64,000 nt of DNA from SG8-41 sp035259205 (GCA_035259205.1 DATFWO010000234.1:1-64000); one strand, 5' to 3'. Positions 1-8,311 are shown, counted from the first letter of the stretch. Notes: a model not told the origin generated them from the sequence alone. A program made the numbers and translations.

Positions 1-993
1 GACGGCAAGACGCTGCTCGCCGCGGCGAAGACGGGGCACCTCGGCCCGACCGTTTTCCGTTCCACCGATCTCGGGAAGAACTGGCGGGAGGCGGCGCGGC
101 CGCCGGCGTTCGCCAAGCTCGCGGAAGGCGAGAAGGGCCGCGCGGTGGATCATACTTTCTGGCTCGCTCCCGGGCGCGCGGCAGACCAGGACGTGTGGTA
201 CGCGGGAACCTCGCCGCAGGGGTTGTTTCGCTCCGTGGACGGCGGCGTGAGCTGGGAGCCTTTTTCGATCATCAACGACGACCCGCAGTTCCGCGAATGG
301 ATGGGAACGCAACAGGACGGCACCCCGGACGGGCCAAAACTGCACTCGATCATCGTCGATCCCCGCGACGGCGCGCATTTTTACATCGCGATGTCGGGCG
401 GCGGCGTTCACGAGTCCGTGGATGGCGGCGCGACCTGGAAAGTGCTTATCCAGGGGATGGACGTCGTCGAAGGGTTCGGCTTCGACCCGGCCAAGCCCAC
501 GTTCCACGATCCGCACTGCATACGGATGTGCCCGACCAACCCGGAGCGGCTCTACCAGCAAAACCATTGCGGCATCTACCGGCTCGATCGACCGTCGGAC
601 GCGTGGGTGCGCATCGGCCGCAACATGCCGCGGCTGGTCGGCGACATTGGCTTTCCTCTCGTGGTGCACCCGCGCGACGCGGACACGGCGTGGGTGTTCC
701 CGATGGACGGCACGCGGGTGTGGCCGCGTACGAGCCCGGGCGGCAAGCCCGCGGCCTACGTCACACGCAACGGCGGTAAGACCTGGCAGCGCCTCGACGC
801 CGGAATGCCGCGAAGCCAGGCCTGGTGGACAGTGAAGCGCCAGTGCATGGCGGCCGACGCGCGCGACCCGGTCGGGCTCTACGTCGGCAACAGCGGCGGG
901 GAGCTGTGGATGGGTCGGGACGAGGGCAAGCGCTGGTCCTGCATCGCGCGCCACCTGCCGGAGATCTATGCGGTCGAGACGGCCGAAGCGTAA
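1..993 (+). CDS. BNR/Asp-box repeat protein, 5' end outside window
   Basis: The frame is open from the first base to the TAA at 991-993, so the gene begins before the window. The protein carries repeated Asp-box motifs of the form S-x-D-x-G-x-x-W: STDLGKNW near the window start, then SVDGGVSW, SVDGGATW, TRNGGKTW and the degenerate GRDEGKRW. These mark beta-propeller blades of the sialidase/sortilin BNR type. A GTG at 145 could be taken as a start, but Asp-boxes and open frame continue upstream of it, so I treat it as internal. No catalytic residues of a true sialidase can be assigned. It is followed closely by a MoaD/ThiS-like gene. Function unknown; the propeller fold is the only safe call. 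Confidence 0.75.
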   Translation, partial: DGKTLLAAAKTGHLGPTVFRSTDLGKNWREAARPPAFAKLAEGEKGRAVDHTFWLAPGRAADQDVWYAGTSPQGLFRSVDGGVSWEPFSIINDDPQFREWMGTQQDGTPDGPKLHSIIVDPRDGAHFYIAMSGGGVHESVDGGATWKVLIQGMDVVEGFGFDPAKPTFHDPHCIRMCPTNPERLYQQNHCGIYRLDRPSDAWVRIGRNMPRLVGDIGFPLVVHPRDADTAWVFPMDGTRVWPRTSPGGKPAAYVTRNGGKTWQRLDAGMPRSQAWWTVKRQCMAADARDPVGLYVGNSGGELWMGRDEGKRWSCIARHLPEIYAVETAEA

Positions 994-1029
994 TCACGGC
1001 GATCGGTGATCGACTATGCGCCGCTCAGG

Positions 1030-1287
1030 ATGAAAGTGCTCGTGCCCAGCGCGCTGCGCTCGTACACGGAGCGAGGCGAGGTCGAAGCGAGCGGCGCGAC
1101 GCTCGCCGCGCTGCTCGCGGACCTCGAGCGCCACTATCCGGGCATCCGATTCCGCATCATCGACGAGCAGGATCGCATTCGGCGCCACATACGGATCTTC
1201 GTGAACGGCAGGCAGGCGCACGATCTTTCGCATGCGCTCGCTGCGGCCGATGAAGTTGTCATCGTCCAGGCGCTGAGCGGCGGCTGA
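1030..1287 (+). CDS. MoaD/ThiS-family ubiquitin-like small protein
   Basis: An 85-residue protein beginning MKVLVPSALRSYT and ending in the di-glycine tail SGG typical of the MoaD/ThiS beta-grasp fold. In MoaD and ThiS that tail is adenylated and thiocarboxylated by an E1-like enzyme. I chose the ATG at 1030 because homologues usually start at the MKV strand; an in-frame GTG at 1006 would add eight residues, and neither start has a clear ribosome binding site. It follows the BNR-repeat gene by 36 bases and is probably co-transcribed with it. No moaA, moaE, thiF or thiG lies nearby, so a role in cofactor synthesis or protein modification cannot be decided here. Confidence 0.7.
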   Translation: MKVLVPSALRSYTERGEVEASGATLAALLADLERHYPGIRFRIIDEQDRIRRHIRIFVNGRQAHDLSHALAAADEVVIVQALSGG

Positions 1288-1320
1288 TCGAGCCTGGGGA
1301 CCACACCGGAGAGAACGACG

Positions 1321-1404
1321 ATGCGATACCTGCTTCTGCGCTGTTTCAACGAGAATCGCTCCGAAGCGATTCCGCATCCGCAGCGCGCCTGCGAAGTACG
1401 CTGA
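1321..1404 (+). CDS. possible 27-codon leader ORF before sugE
   Basis: ATG at 1321 preceded by a GGAGAG about 7 bases upstream, running 27 codons to TGA at 1402-1404. The product begins MRYLLLRCFNENR. It ends 27 bases before the sugE start, and codons 11-18 lie inside a perfect 8-bp hairpin (1353-1372). The first residues faintly resemble the start of YCII-domain proteins, so it could be a decayed fragment instead of a leader peptide. Expression is unproven. Confidence 0.25.
   Translation: MRYLLLRCFNENRSEAIPHPQRACEVR
1353..1372 (+). promoter_or_regulatory. hairpin in the sugE leader
   Basis: GAATCGCT (1353-1360) pairs perfectly with AGCGATTC (1365-1372) around a CCGA loop. A second possible pairing, GCGCTG (1338-1343) with CAGCGC (1381-1386), would enclose it. 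Gdx/SugE genes are often under guanidine riboswitches, but I could not match this leader to the guanidine-I, -II or -III consensus. Confidence 0.4.
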
Positions 1405-1431
1405 AGCCGGTCCCGCTAAAGGAGATCGATA

Positions 1432-1749
1432 ATGGCTTGGGTCTGGCTCACGCTTGCCGGGTTGCTCGAGGTCGTTTGGGCGATCGGCATCAAGTACACT
1501 GCGGGCTTCACGCGGATCCTGCCCTCCGCGATCACCATCGCGGCGATGGTCGGCAGCGTCTACCTGCTCGGGCTCGCCGTGCGTACCATCCCGATCGGTA
1601 CCGGCTACGCGGTGTGGACCGGCATCGGCGCTGTCGGCGTGGCCATCCTCGGCATGGTGCTCTTCGACGAGCCAAAGACGCTGCTCCGCATCGGCTCGAT
1701 TCTCCTCATCGTCGCCGGTATCGCCGGCTTGAAACTGGTCACACAATGA
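1432..1749 (+). CDS. sugE: SMR-family exporter, SugE/Gdx type
   Basis: A 105-residue inner-membrane protein with four hydrophobic helices, the usual SMR length. It keeps the Gdx/SugE signature: AGLLEVVWA with the membrane glutamate (residue 13) that couples proton exchange to substrate, and the GTGYAVWTGIGAVG block in helix 3. E. coli SugE has nearly the same sequence in these regions. Family members of this subtype export guanidinium and some quaternary ammonium compounds in exchange for protons, as antiparallel or dual-topology dimers. The start is well supported by AAAGGAG about 7 bases upstream of ATG. The gene overlaps the following 30-codon ORF by four bases. Confidence 0.9.
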   Translation: MAWVWLTLAGLLEVVWAIGIKYTAGFTRILPSAITIAAMVGSVYLLGLAVRTIPIGTGYAVWTGIGAVGVAILGMVLFDEPKTLLRIGSILLIVAGIAGLKLVTQ

Positions 1750-1838
1750 GGCTGCCTTCGCTCGCTGCCACGTTTCTCCCTTTCCTCGCCGCTTCGGCGT
1801 GGGTGCAAGCGCTCGACGCGGTGGCTGTGAAGGACTAG
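1746..1838 (+). pseudogene. truncated ORF coding only a signal peptide
   Basis: ATG at 1746 overlaps the sugE stop (ATGA) and the frame ends at TAG 1836-1838 after 30 codons. The product starts MRLPSLAATFLPFLAASA, a good Sec signal peptide, then stops shortly after the expected cleavage site. This looks like the 5' remnant of a gene for a secreted protein whose body has been lost, although a tiny membrane peptide cannot be excluded. The convergent paoC gene ends a few bases downstream. Confidence 0.35.
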
Positions 1839-1843
1839 CTGGT

Positions 1844-4027
1844 TCATGCAATTACATCAGAGAGGCGTATCGGCAACTTGCGGATCCTTTTGCCGGTCGC
1901 ATGCCACACGGCATTCGCAATCGCTGCGCTCACCCCGGTAGCGCCCAGCTCGCCAATACCCCGCGCGCCAATTGCCGAAGCATGCGGATCATGCTCCTCG
2001 ACAAAGAACACATCAATGTCGGTCGGGATGTCCGCGTTTACCGGTAGCATCACTCCTGAAAGATTCTTTGACAGATAGCGGCCGTAGCGCGCATCCATCA
2101 CGCTCTCCTCGAGCACTGCCTGGCCATAGCCCCAAACGATCCCGCCAATCATCTGGCTTCGCGCTGTTCGTGGATTGATGATCCTCCCGGCCGAATAGCC
2201 GCCAACCGCGCGGCGAAGCCGCACCAGGCCCAGGGATTCGTCGATCGCAACCTCGGCAAACACTGCGCCCCAGGTGTGCATCGAATAGCCTGATTTGCCG
2301 CCAGTCGCATCAAATCCCACGTCACCATGCGGTTTCCAGACCCCGTCCGCGGAAATCTCGCTCATTTTCTCGAGAAGCGGAAGCTTGGGCTTGAGCTTCT
2401 CGCACGCATCCTTGACCGCGGAGCCCGTGGAAAGCGTCGTGGACGATCCGAACGTGCCGCCGGTCTCCGGAAGGTCGGTACTACCGAGGATCAGCTTTAC
2501 CCTCTCGAGGGGCACGCCGAGAACCTCGGCCGCGATCTGGGGCATGACCGTGTAGGGGCCGGTGCCGATCTCCTGCGTGCCAGTCTCGATCGTTACCGTA
2601 CCATCCGCTCTCATCCTGACACGCGCGCTCGACGCAAAGCGGAACGTTGACATGATGCAGCTCGCCATGCCCCATCCGATCAGCCAGTGGCCTTCGCGCA
2701 TCATCCGCGGGCGTGCTGGCCTTTTTTCCCATCCGAACCGCCTGGCGGCCTCGAGATACGCGTCGCGCAGCTTCTTGGACGAGAAAGGCCTGCCGTCGGC
2801 GGGGTCCACCTCGGCGTAGTTCCTCAGCCGCAGCTCGAGCGGATCCAGATCGAGTGCCGCGGCTAGCTCGTCCATGGCACTTTCGAGCGCAAACAGGCCC
2901 GGCCCCTCATGCGGGGCGCGCATCGCCGTAGGCGTGCCCGCATTGCAGTGACGCACCTTCGTGCTCGTCGCGATCTCACCGCTCGCGTACAGGCCTCGCG
3001 TCCCGGCTGCCCCAAACTCGACGTAGTCGTCGAACAAGGACGAGACATTGGTCGAGTCGTGCACGATCGAGAGGAGTCTGCCGCCGGCGTCTGCCGCGAG
3101 CTGAACGCGATTTACGACTTCGGGCTGATATCCCGACCCGGTATACATGCCCTGGCGCGTCAGATTCAGCCTGACCGGTCGTCCCACCACCTTGGCCGAC
3201 AGGACGGCGAGCACCTGGTGCGGCCAGACGTATCCCTTGCACCCGAACCCCCCACCCGTATACGGACACCGGACGTGGATCTTCCGGGGCTCGATACCGA
3301 GCATTGCGGCAAGCGCATAGCGGATACCGTAAGTCCACTGGGTCGCATCGTGGAGGGAAATTTCATCGCCGCGCCATTCCGCCAGCGTCGTAGACGGCTC
3401 CATGGGATTGTGGTGACGAGTCGCGGTCGAATAGGTCTCATCTATCCGGGCCTTTACCTGCGACGGATCTGGCGGCTGACCCGCCCGCGTTTCGATCTCG
3501 GCAAAGGCGTAGCCGTTGTTCTCGCTGCGTGGTTTGACGCTCTCAGCCGCAGCGAAGGTGCTGAGCGGTCCGGCCCGGTAGGTCACTTTCACTTGGCCGG
3601 CGCCCTCGTTCGCGGCTTCGAGAGTCTCGGCGAGCACGATCGCGACGGGCTGGCCTTCGTACATCACGCGGTTGTCCTGCATCGGCATGAAGGACTGCGC
3701 CGCAGGCGGGACCGGCGCCGGCGCCAGTTTCGGCAGCGATTCGTGAGTGAGGACGCGTACCACCCCGGCCACCCGGCGTGCGTGGCCGGCGTCAATGTCG
3801 GTGACGACGCCCGAGGCAATGGTGGACGTTACGAGAACGGCGTGGAGCGTCCCTGCCGGCATCTCCTCACCGGCATATTTCGCCCGTCCCGTGACCTTGG
3901 CGGCACCGTCCGGACGACCGACCGGGGCACCGATTCCTGTCACGGGTTGGTCTAGTCCGCCACGAATACGGGTCCCGTCGACGAGCTCCGCCGCAGCGCG
4001 AGGCGGGGGGGCAGAAGCGGGCGTCAT
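1844..4027 (-). CDS. paoC: molybdopterin-binding subunit of aldehyde oxidoreductase
   Basis: A 727-residue large subunit of the xanthine oxidase family, very close in plan to E. coli PaoC (YagR, 732 aa). Visible motifs include the start PVTGIGAPVGRPDGAAKVTG, the cofactor loop YTGGGFGCKGY, the AMRAPHEGPGLFALE block, the GTQEIGTGPYT segment and the C-terminal GARGIGELGATG with catalytic glutamate at residue 693. The family oxidises aldehydes to carboxylic acids at a molybdenum cytosine dinucleotide centre, passing electrons to FAD and 2Fe-2S subunits. It is the last gene of the operon and its ATG overlaps the stop of paoB by four bases. No MobA/PaoD-like chaperone gene is present in the window. 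Confidence 0.9.
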   Translation of the reverse strand: MTPASAPPPRAAAELVDGTRIRGGLDQPVTGIGAPVGRPDGAAKVTGRAKYAGEEMPAGTLHAVLVTSTIASGVVTDIDAGHARRVAGVVRVLTHESLPKLAPAPVPPAAQSFMPMQDNRVMYEGQPVAIVLAETLEAANEGAGQVKVTYRAGPLSTFAAAESVKPRSENNGYAFAEIETRAGQPPDPSQVKARIDETYSTATRHHNPMEPSTTLAEWRGDEISLHDATQWTYGIRYALAAMLGIEPRKIHVRCPYTGGGFGCKGYVWPHQVLAVLSAKVVGRPVRLNLTRQGMYTGSGYQPEVVNRVQLAADAGGRLLSIVHDSTNVSSLFDDYVEFGAAGTRGLYASGEIATSTKVRHCNAGTPTAMRAPHEGPGLFALESAMDELAAALDLDPLELRLRNYAEVDPADGRPFSSKKLRDAYLEAARRFGWEKRPARPRMMREGHWLIGWGMASCIMSTFRFASSARVRMRADGTVTIETGTQEIGTGPYTVMPQIAAEVLGVPLERVKLILGSTDLPETGGTFGSSTTLSTGSAVKDACEKLKPKLPLLEKMSEISADGVWKPHGDVGFDATGGKSGYSMHTWGAVFAEVAIDESLGLVRLRRAVGGYSAGRIINPRTARSQMIGGIVWGYGQAVLEESVMDARYGRYLSKNLSGVMLPVNADIPTDIDVFFVEEHDPHASAIGARGIGELGATGVSAAIANAVWHATGKRIRKLPIRLSDVIA

Positions 4028-5019
4028 TGCATTCTCCCCGCCGCCTCGATCGCGCGCACGGCCGCGTTCGTCGCCAGGCGGACCTTGAATTCATTGCACG
4101 CAAGAGGCCTCGCTTCCGCCATCGACATCCGAACCGCGTCGAGAAGAGCGTTTCGCTGGAGTGATTTCCCGACCAGCTCCGCTTCGGTCCTGGCGAGACG
4201 CCAGGGTTTCTGCGCGACGGATCCAAGGGCGATCCGCGCGTGCCGGATGACGTTCCGCTCCACGACCAGGGCCGCCGCAGCCGAGACCATCGCGTACTCG
4301 TAGCTTTCGCGCTCCCTCACTTTGACGTAGGCGGATCGGCGCGCCGCCGAACCTCGCACCAGGTAACCCGAGATCAACTCCCCTGGGGCAAGGCGAGTCT
4401 CCCGTTGGGCGTTCCCCGCCTCGTCCTGCGAGAGATGAAAATCCGCAGCGGAAATGGTGCGTCTGCCCTGCGGCCCCACTACGTGGATCTCCGCGTCCAG
4501 GCACGCGAGCACCACGGCCGGATCGGATGGCTGCGTCGCAGCGCACTCGGTAGTCCACCCGAAGATGGCGTGACGCTCGTGATGGCCGTCCATGGCGGCG
4601 CATCCGGAACCGGCTTTTCGCTTGTTGCACGGCCACGGCATCGGCTCCTCCACACGAAAGTAGGCGCAGCGTGTTTTCTGGAGGAGGTTGCCGCCCAGCG
4701 TGGCGCGATTCCGTATCTGCGGCGAGGCCGCGCGCGCGCAGGCTTCCGCCAGAGCAGGCGCCTTGTCGCGCACGAGGGCGTTTGCCTCTACCTCGGAGAG
4801 CGTGGTGAGCGCGCCGATCCAGAGGGTGTCGCCGTCCTCCCGGATACCTCGCAACGCGGCGATGCGGCCGATGTCCACAACCCGCTCTGGGGCGGCTATG
4901 CCCAGCCGCAACCAATTCAGAAGCTCCGTCCCGCCCGCGACAAACGTCGCGCCGCCCGCTGCGGCGAGCTCCACGGCATGGTTGCCCTCGCTCGCGACTG
5001 CATAGGCGAAATCGTTCAT
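4024..5019 (-). CDS. paoB: FAD-binding subunit of aldehyde oxidoreductase
   Basis: 331 residues starting MNDFAYAVASEGNH, matching the CO-dehydrogenase flavoprotein medium-subunit family. The FAD loop FVAGGTELLNW and the segment RATLGGNLLQKTRC are clear. The cysteines in TRCAYFRVEEPMPWPCNKR, GSGCAAM and ECAAT follow the pattern that holds an extra 4Fe-4S cluster in E. coli PaoB (YagS). The ATG at 5019 is chosen because it gives the four-base ATGA overlap with paoA and the normal family start; a longer frame reaching 5370 would run inside paoA. It transfers electrons between the 2Fe-2S subunit and the electron acceptor. Confidence 0.88.
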   Translation of the reverse strand: MNDFAYAVASEGNHAVELAAAGGATFVAGGTELLNWLRLGIAAPERVVDIGRIAALRGIREDGDTLWIGALTTLSEVEANALVRDKAPALAEACARAASPQIRNRATLGGNLLQKTRCAYFRVEEPMPWPCNKRKAGSGCAAMDGHHERHAIFGWTTECAATQPSDPAVVLACLDAEIHVVGPQGRRTISAADFHLSQDEAGNAQRETRLAPGELISGYLVRGSAARRSAYVKVRERESYEYAMVSAAAALVVERNVIRHARIALGSVAQKPWRLARTEAELVGKSLQRNALLDAVRMSMAEARPLACNEFKVRLATNAAVRAIEAAGRMQ

Positions 5020-5549
5020 GTGCGCCCTCGCTTCGCCGCCTCCAGGACGGCGGCGGTAATTTGCGGGTACGCTGCACATCGGCACAGATTTCCGCTCATC
5101 CATTCCCGCACCGTCGCGGTGTCTTTCGCATGTCCTTCTCGAATACATGCGACAGCCGATACCACCTGGCCAGGTGTGCAGTAGCCGCATTGAAAGGCAT
5201 CGTGCTCGATAAAGGCGGCCTGAACGGCGTTGAGCGCGCCGTCGGGTCCTGCAAGACCTTCGACGGTGACCACGCTTGCATCGGCGCAGGAAGCCGCGAG
5301 CGTCATACAGGCGCAGACGCGGCGCCCGTCCAGCAAGACGGTGCACGCGCCGCAAGCGCCCTCGTTGCATCCCTTCTTCGTTCCGGTGAGGCCCATGTAT
5401 TCACGAAGAAAATCCAGGAGGCTGGTTCGCGCCTCCACTTGCATCGCAACGGAGTTGCCGTTCACGGTCGTGCGCAATGCGATGCGGGTGGAGAACGCCG
5501 GTTTTACCTCCGAGACCGCCCTGTCGTCCGCCATGTTCACCTCTGACAT
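5016..5549 (-). CDS. paoA: 2Fe-2S subunit of aldehyde oxidoreductase
   Basis: 177 residues with both ferredoxin-like cluster motifs of the xanthine oxidase family: CNEGACGAC plus a downstream cysteine for the plant-type cluster, and CGYC...CRC for the helical-domain cluster. It heads the operon paoA-paoB-paoC, each junction overlapping by four bases. Unlike E. coli PaoA (229 aa), it has no twin-arginine signal at the N terminus: the sequence opens MSEVNMADDRAVSEVKP with no RR motif or hydrophobic stretch. The complex is therefore probably cytoplasmic unless a different export route is used. It is divergent from the AraC gene across 72 bases. Confidence 0.88.
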   Translation of the reverse strand: MSEVNMADDRAVSEVKPAFSTRIALRTTVNGNSVAMQVEARTSLLDFLREYMGLTGTKKGCNEGACGACTVLLDGRRVCACMTLAASCADASVVTVEGLAGPDGALNAVQAAFIEHDAFQCGYCTPGQVVSAVACIREGHAKDTATVREWMSGNLCRCAAYPQITAAVLEAAKRGRT

Positions 5550-5578
5550 TCGGGTCGTACGCTATGATCGAATTACCT

Positions 5579-5588
5579 GCACCGGTGC
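5579..5588. promoter_or_regulatory. palindrome between paoA and the AraC gene
   Basis: GCACCGGTGC is a perfect 10-bp palindrome in the middle of the 72-base divergent intergenic region. GCTAT (5561-5565) upstream and ATAG further downstream add weaker symmetry. Its position would suit an operator acting on both promoters, but GC-rich palindromes of this length also arise by chance. Confidence 0.3.
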
Positions 5589-5621
5589 GATAGTCCCAAT
5601 CTTGCTCATACAGTTGTTCAG

Positions 5622-6467
5622 ATGCTGACTACGAGAGCAGACGACATCGAGCAATCCTTTGAAGCCGGCAGGGTCATTCATGCGGTAATGCCCCCGCATG
5701 CGCCAAGCGGCTTTACGTCGCTAACCCCGCCAATCTCCGTAGGTATTTCATTCAGCGGGCATCGACGGGCTGCACGGCAGTACGGTAACGGGGCTGTAAG
5801 CGACTCCGACATATCGCCAGGCGATGCGTTCGTTGTTGCCTCTGCCGATCTTCGATGGCTAGATGTCAAGGAGTCGTCGGACGCGCTCGAGGTTCAATTT
5901 GATGCGTCTTACCTTCTATCCGTCGCCCGCGACCTCGGTGCGCCCGGGGTTTTCACGCTGCCGGATGTAAACGGGGCGCCGGACGCGATTGTCTGGGGAA
6001 TCGCAGCCTCTCTACGGGCCGCTTTGCGCGGCGAACTGTCGATGAGCGATGTTCAGGCAAGCACTCTGTTACTGAGGCTGACAGTGCACGTCCTCTGCAA
6101 GCACGCGTCCTTATCGCCGCCTCGCGCTGAAGGGCGCAAGCTCGACTCGAGGCGGCTCGACCGCGTCAGGGACTACATTGATGCCAACATCGGCCATCGT
6201 CTGGCCATTCGCGCACTGGCGAAGGTGGCCGCATTCAGCCCGTATCACTTCGCGCGCAGCTTCAGGCGCGCAACGGGCATCCCGCCTCACGTCTACGTCA
6301 CTGCGCGACGCATGGAGCGTGCCCGGCAGCTCACCCTGCAGACCGATCTGCCCACTACCGCTATTGCGCAGTTGGTCGGCTATTGCCAGATCGCGCACTT
6401 CCGCGCCAACTTTGTTCGGCATTTTGGTGTAACACCGCGGTTGCTTCGCTCGCGGCACGCGTGCTGA
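5622..6467 (+). CDS. AraC-family transcriptional regulator
   Basis: 281 residues with a C-terminal AraC/XylS double helix-turn-helix (about residues 180-278). It contains LAKVAAFSPYHFARSFRRAT for the first recognition region and AIAQLVGYCQIAHFRANFVRHFG for the second. The N-terminal half is a less conserved effector or dimerisation region of AraC type. It is transcribed away from paoABC, the classical arrangement for a regulator of the adjacent operon, so control of the aldehyde oxidoreductase is likely but inferred. No good ribosome binding site precedes the ATG at 5622, and a start further in is possible. Confidence 0.8.
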   Translation: MLTTRADDIEQSFEAGRVIHAVMPPHAPSGFTSLTPPISVGISFSGHRRAARQYGNGAVSDSDISPGDAFVVASADLRWLDVKESSDALEVQFDASYLLSVARDLGAPGVFTLPDVNGAPDAIVWGIAASLRAALRGELSMSDVQASTLLLRLTVHVLCKHASLSPPRAEGRKLDSRRLDRVRDYIDANIGHRLAIRALAKVAAFSPYHFARSFRRATGIPPHVYVTARRMERARQLTLQTDLPTTAIAQLVGYCQIAHFRANFVRHFGVTPRLLRSRHAC

Positions 6468-6488
6468 TGCGCCAGCGCCGGCGTCCCT

Positions 6489-7397
6489 CTAGCCCGGCTG
6501 CCCCAGCACCATGATCTCGGCACCCTCCAGCGCATAGCGCGCGTAGCGGAAGTCCCGGATAGCGACCACCCGGTCGCCGGTCCACTCCAGGACGACGAAG
6601 TAGATTGGCGTGCCCAGCATGTCGTCCGGGTCGAATGCGAGCAGCGCCGGCCTCCGGTCCACCATGCCTGGAACGAAGCGCCAGCCGCCGAGACGGCCGT
6701 AGTTCCCGAAGTAGCTGACAGCCGAGCTCTTGCCGGTGGCCTGCACGCGATTCACGAGGTCGAACCTGAGCTCGTCCGCGAGCATGGCGCGCACCGCCTC
6801 GAAGTTCCGCGCGTTGAAATGGTCGGCATAAGTGGTCAACAGCTTCCGCTCATGCTCATTGAGCGTGGGCAGAGGCCTGTCGTCCGGCTCCTTGGAGAGC
6901 TCCTTGAGGTTCGCGCGGCCCCTTTGCAGAGCTGACTTCACCGCCGCTATGCTGCTCCCGGTGAACTCCGCGATCTCGTCCAGGGAATAACCCAGCACGT
7001 CCTTGAAGATCACGGTGCTGCGTTGCAGCGCCGGCAGCCGCATGAAAGTCCGCAGGCTCACGAGGACCGTGTCGCCAGTGTCCACGCTCGCCGAAGGGTC
7101 GATGATCATCTCTAGGTCCTCGGTAGTGTGAGTGGCGTCCTGCCTCGCGCGCCGTCGCAGGAAGTCGATCGCCGTGTTGTGCGCCACCCGGATCAGCCAG
7201 CGTTCGAGCATGGAGAAGTTCTCGATGTCGGGAGGCGATTCGAGCACCTTCAGCATCACCTCCTGCACGACGTCTTCCCCGTCCACGGCGGAGCCCGTCA
7301 TGCGCGCACAGTAGCGGTGCAGCCGCGGCCGCAGCTCGGCGAGCATCCGCGCCAGGAGCTCGTGCTTCGCGTCGCTGGGGGCAGGTGCGTCTGGCAT
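6489..7397 (-). CDS. ECF sigma factor with fused SnoaL/NTF2-like domain
   Basis: 302 residues. Region 2 is visible as AVDGEDVVQEVMLKVLE followed by WLIRVAHNTAIDFLRRRAR; region 4 as VIFKDVLGYSLDEIAEFTGSSIAAVKSALQRGRANL. A C-terminal extension from about residue 180 (YADHFNARNFEAVRAMLADELRF onward) has the NTF2/SnoaL-like form seen in SigJ/ECF41/ECF56-type factors, where the fused domain modulates activity in place of a separate anti-sigma factor. It is divergent from an SDR gene across 194 bases. I found no ECF41 promoter motif in that gap, so its target is unknown. Confidence 0.85.
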   Translation of the reverse strand: MPDAPAPSDAKHELLARMLAELRPRLHRYCARMTGSAVDGEDVVQEVMLKVLESPPDIENFSMLERWLIRVAHNTAIDFLRRRARQDATHTTEDLEMIIDPSASVDTGDTVLVSLRTFMRLPALQRSTVIFKDVLGYSLDEIAEFTGSSIAAVKSALQRGRANLKELSKEPDDRPLPTLNEHERKLLTTYADHFNARNFEAVRAMLADELRFDLVNRVQATGKSSAVSYFGNYGRLGGWRFVPGMVDRRPALLAFDPDDMLGTPIYFVVLEWTGDRVVAIRDFRYARYALEGAEIMVLGQPG

Positions 7398-7591
7398 GGC
7401 GCTAGCTGATCTTGAATTGTTTCATCGTATACCGCGGTGGTGAGCCTGTCCTCGCTCGTTACCAATAGAACGTTTCAGCCCATCAAAAAGAATCTCCCTC
7501 CCCAAAAAAAGCATCTGGATCGATTCCTCTTGCTCGGGCCATTCGTTTAGTCCACGAAACCTGATCAACCATCGGATCGAAGGAGACCGTC

Positions 7592-8311
7592 ATGAACATC
7601 AGCCAGAAAACAGTATTGATCACCGGCGCCAACCGCGGCGTCGGCCGCGCCCTGGTGAGCGAGGCGCTCAAGCGCGGTGCGACCCGGGTCTATGCGGGGA
7701 CCCGCAACGCCCTCCAGCATCCCGACGAGCGCGTTACGCCGTTGATCCTGGACGTAACCAACGCCGCGGACATCAAGCGGGTGGTAAGCGAGGTCGGCGC
7801 CCTGGACGTGCTCGTCAACAACGCCGGCATCGCCCTGTTCGACGACCTGAGCGATTCCGGCTCTATCGAGAAGCACATGGCCGTCAACTTCCACGGGCCG
7901 TTCAGGATGATCCAGGCGTTCCTGCCGCAGCTCAAGCGCTCCAAGGGTGCGGTCGTCAACGTGCTCTCTCTGTCGTCGCTCGCGCCGCTACCGGTGGTCC
8001 CGTCCTACTCCATCTCCAAGGCCGCCGCCCATTCCCTGACGCAGACTTTCAGGGCTTACCTGGCTGGCCAATGCGTGGCAGTGCATGGCGTGTACCTCGG
8101 CCCCACGGACACCGACATGAACCGGGGATTCGACATACCCAAGGCCACGCCCGAATCAGTGGCGCGCGGAATCTTCGACGGGGTGCAGAAGGGCGAAGAG
8201 GACATCTTCCCCGACCCGGTGTCCCAGGCGCTGGCAGAAGGCTGGCGCAACGGCGTGGTCAAGGCGTTCGAGCGCCAATACGCGGGCTTCCTGCCGCAGA
8301 GCATGGCCTGA
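7592..8311 (+). CDS. SDR-family NAD(P)-dependent oxidoreductase
   Basis: 239 residues with all classical short-chain dehydrogenase motifs: the nucleotide loop TGANRGVG (residues 11-18), NNAGIA, the serine in SLSSLAP and the catalytic YSISK. An AAGGAG ribosome site lies 9 bases before the ATG. It is divergent from the SnoaL-fused sigma factor and followed after 32 bases by an SRPBCC gene in the same direction, so these two may form the sigma factor's target unit. The substrate cannot be deduced. Confidence 0.85.
   Translation: MNISQKTVLITGANRGVGRALVSEALKRGATRVYAGTRNALQHPDERVTPLILDVTNAADIKRVVSEVGALDVLVNNAGIALFDDLSDSGSIEKHMAVNFHGPFRMIQAFLPQLKRSKGAVVNVLSLSSLAPLPVVPSYSISKAAAHSLTQTFRAYLAGQCVAVHGVYLGPTDTDMNRGFDIPKATPESVARGIFDGVQKGEEDIFPDPVSQALAEGWRNGVVKAFERQYAGFLPQSMA

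Noticed and set aside
1288..1431. A guanidine riboswitch upstream of sugE
   Set aside because: The conserved guanidine-I core, the ACGR double loops of guanidine-II and the guanidine-III core are not present; only a generic hairpin could be supported.
7398..7591. An ECF41 promoter for the first sigma factor or the SDR gene
   Set aside because: Neither strand has TGTCACA followed by CGTC at 16-17 bases; nearby words are too far from consensus.
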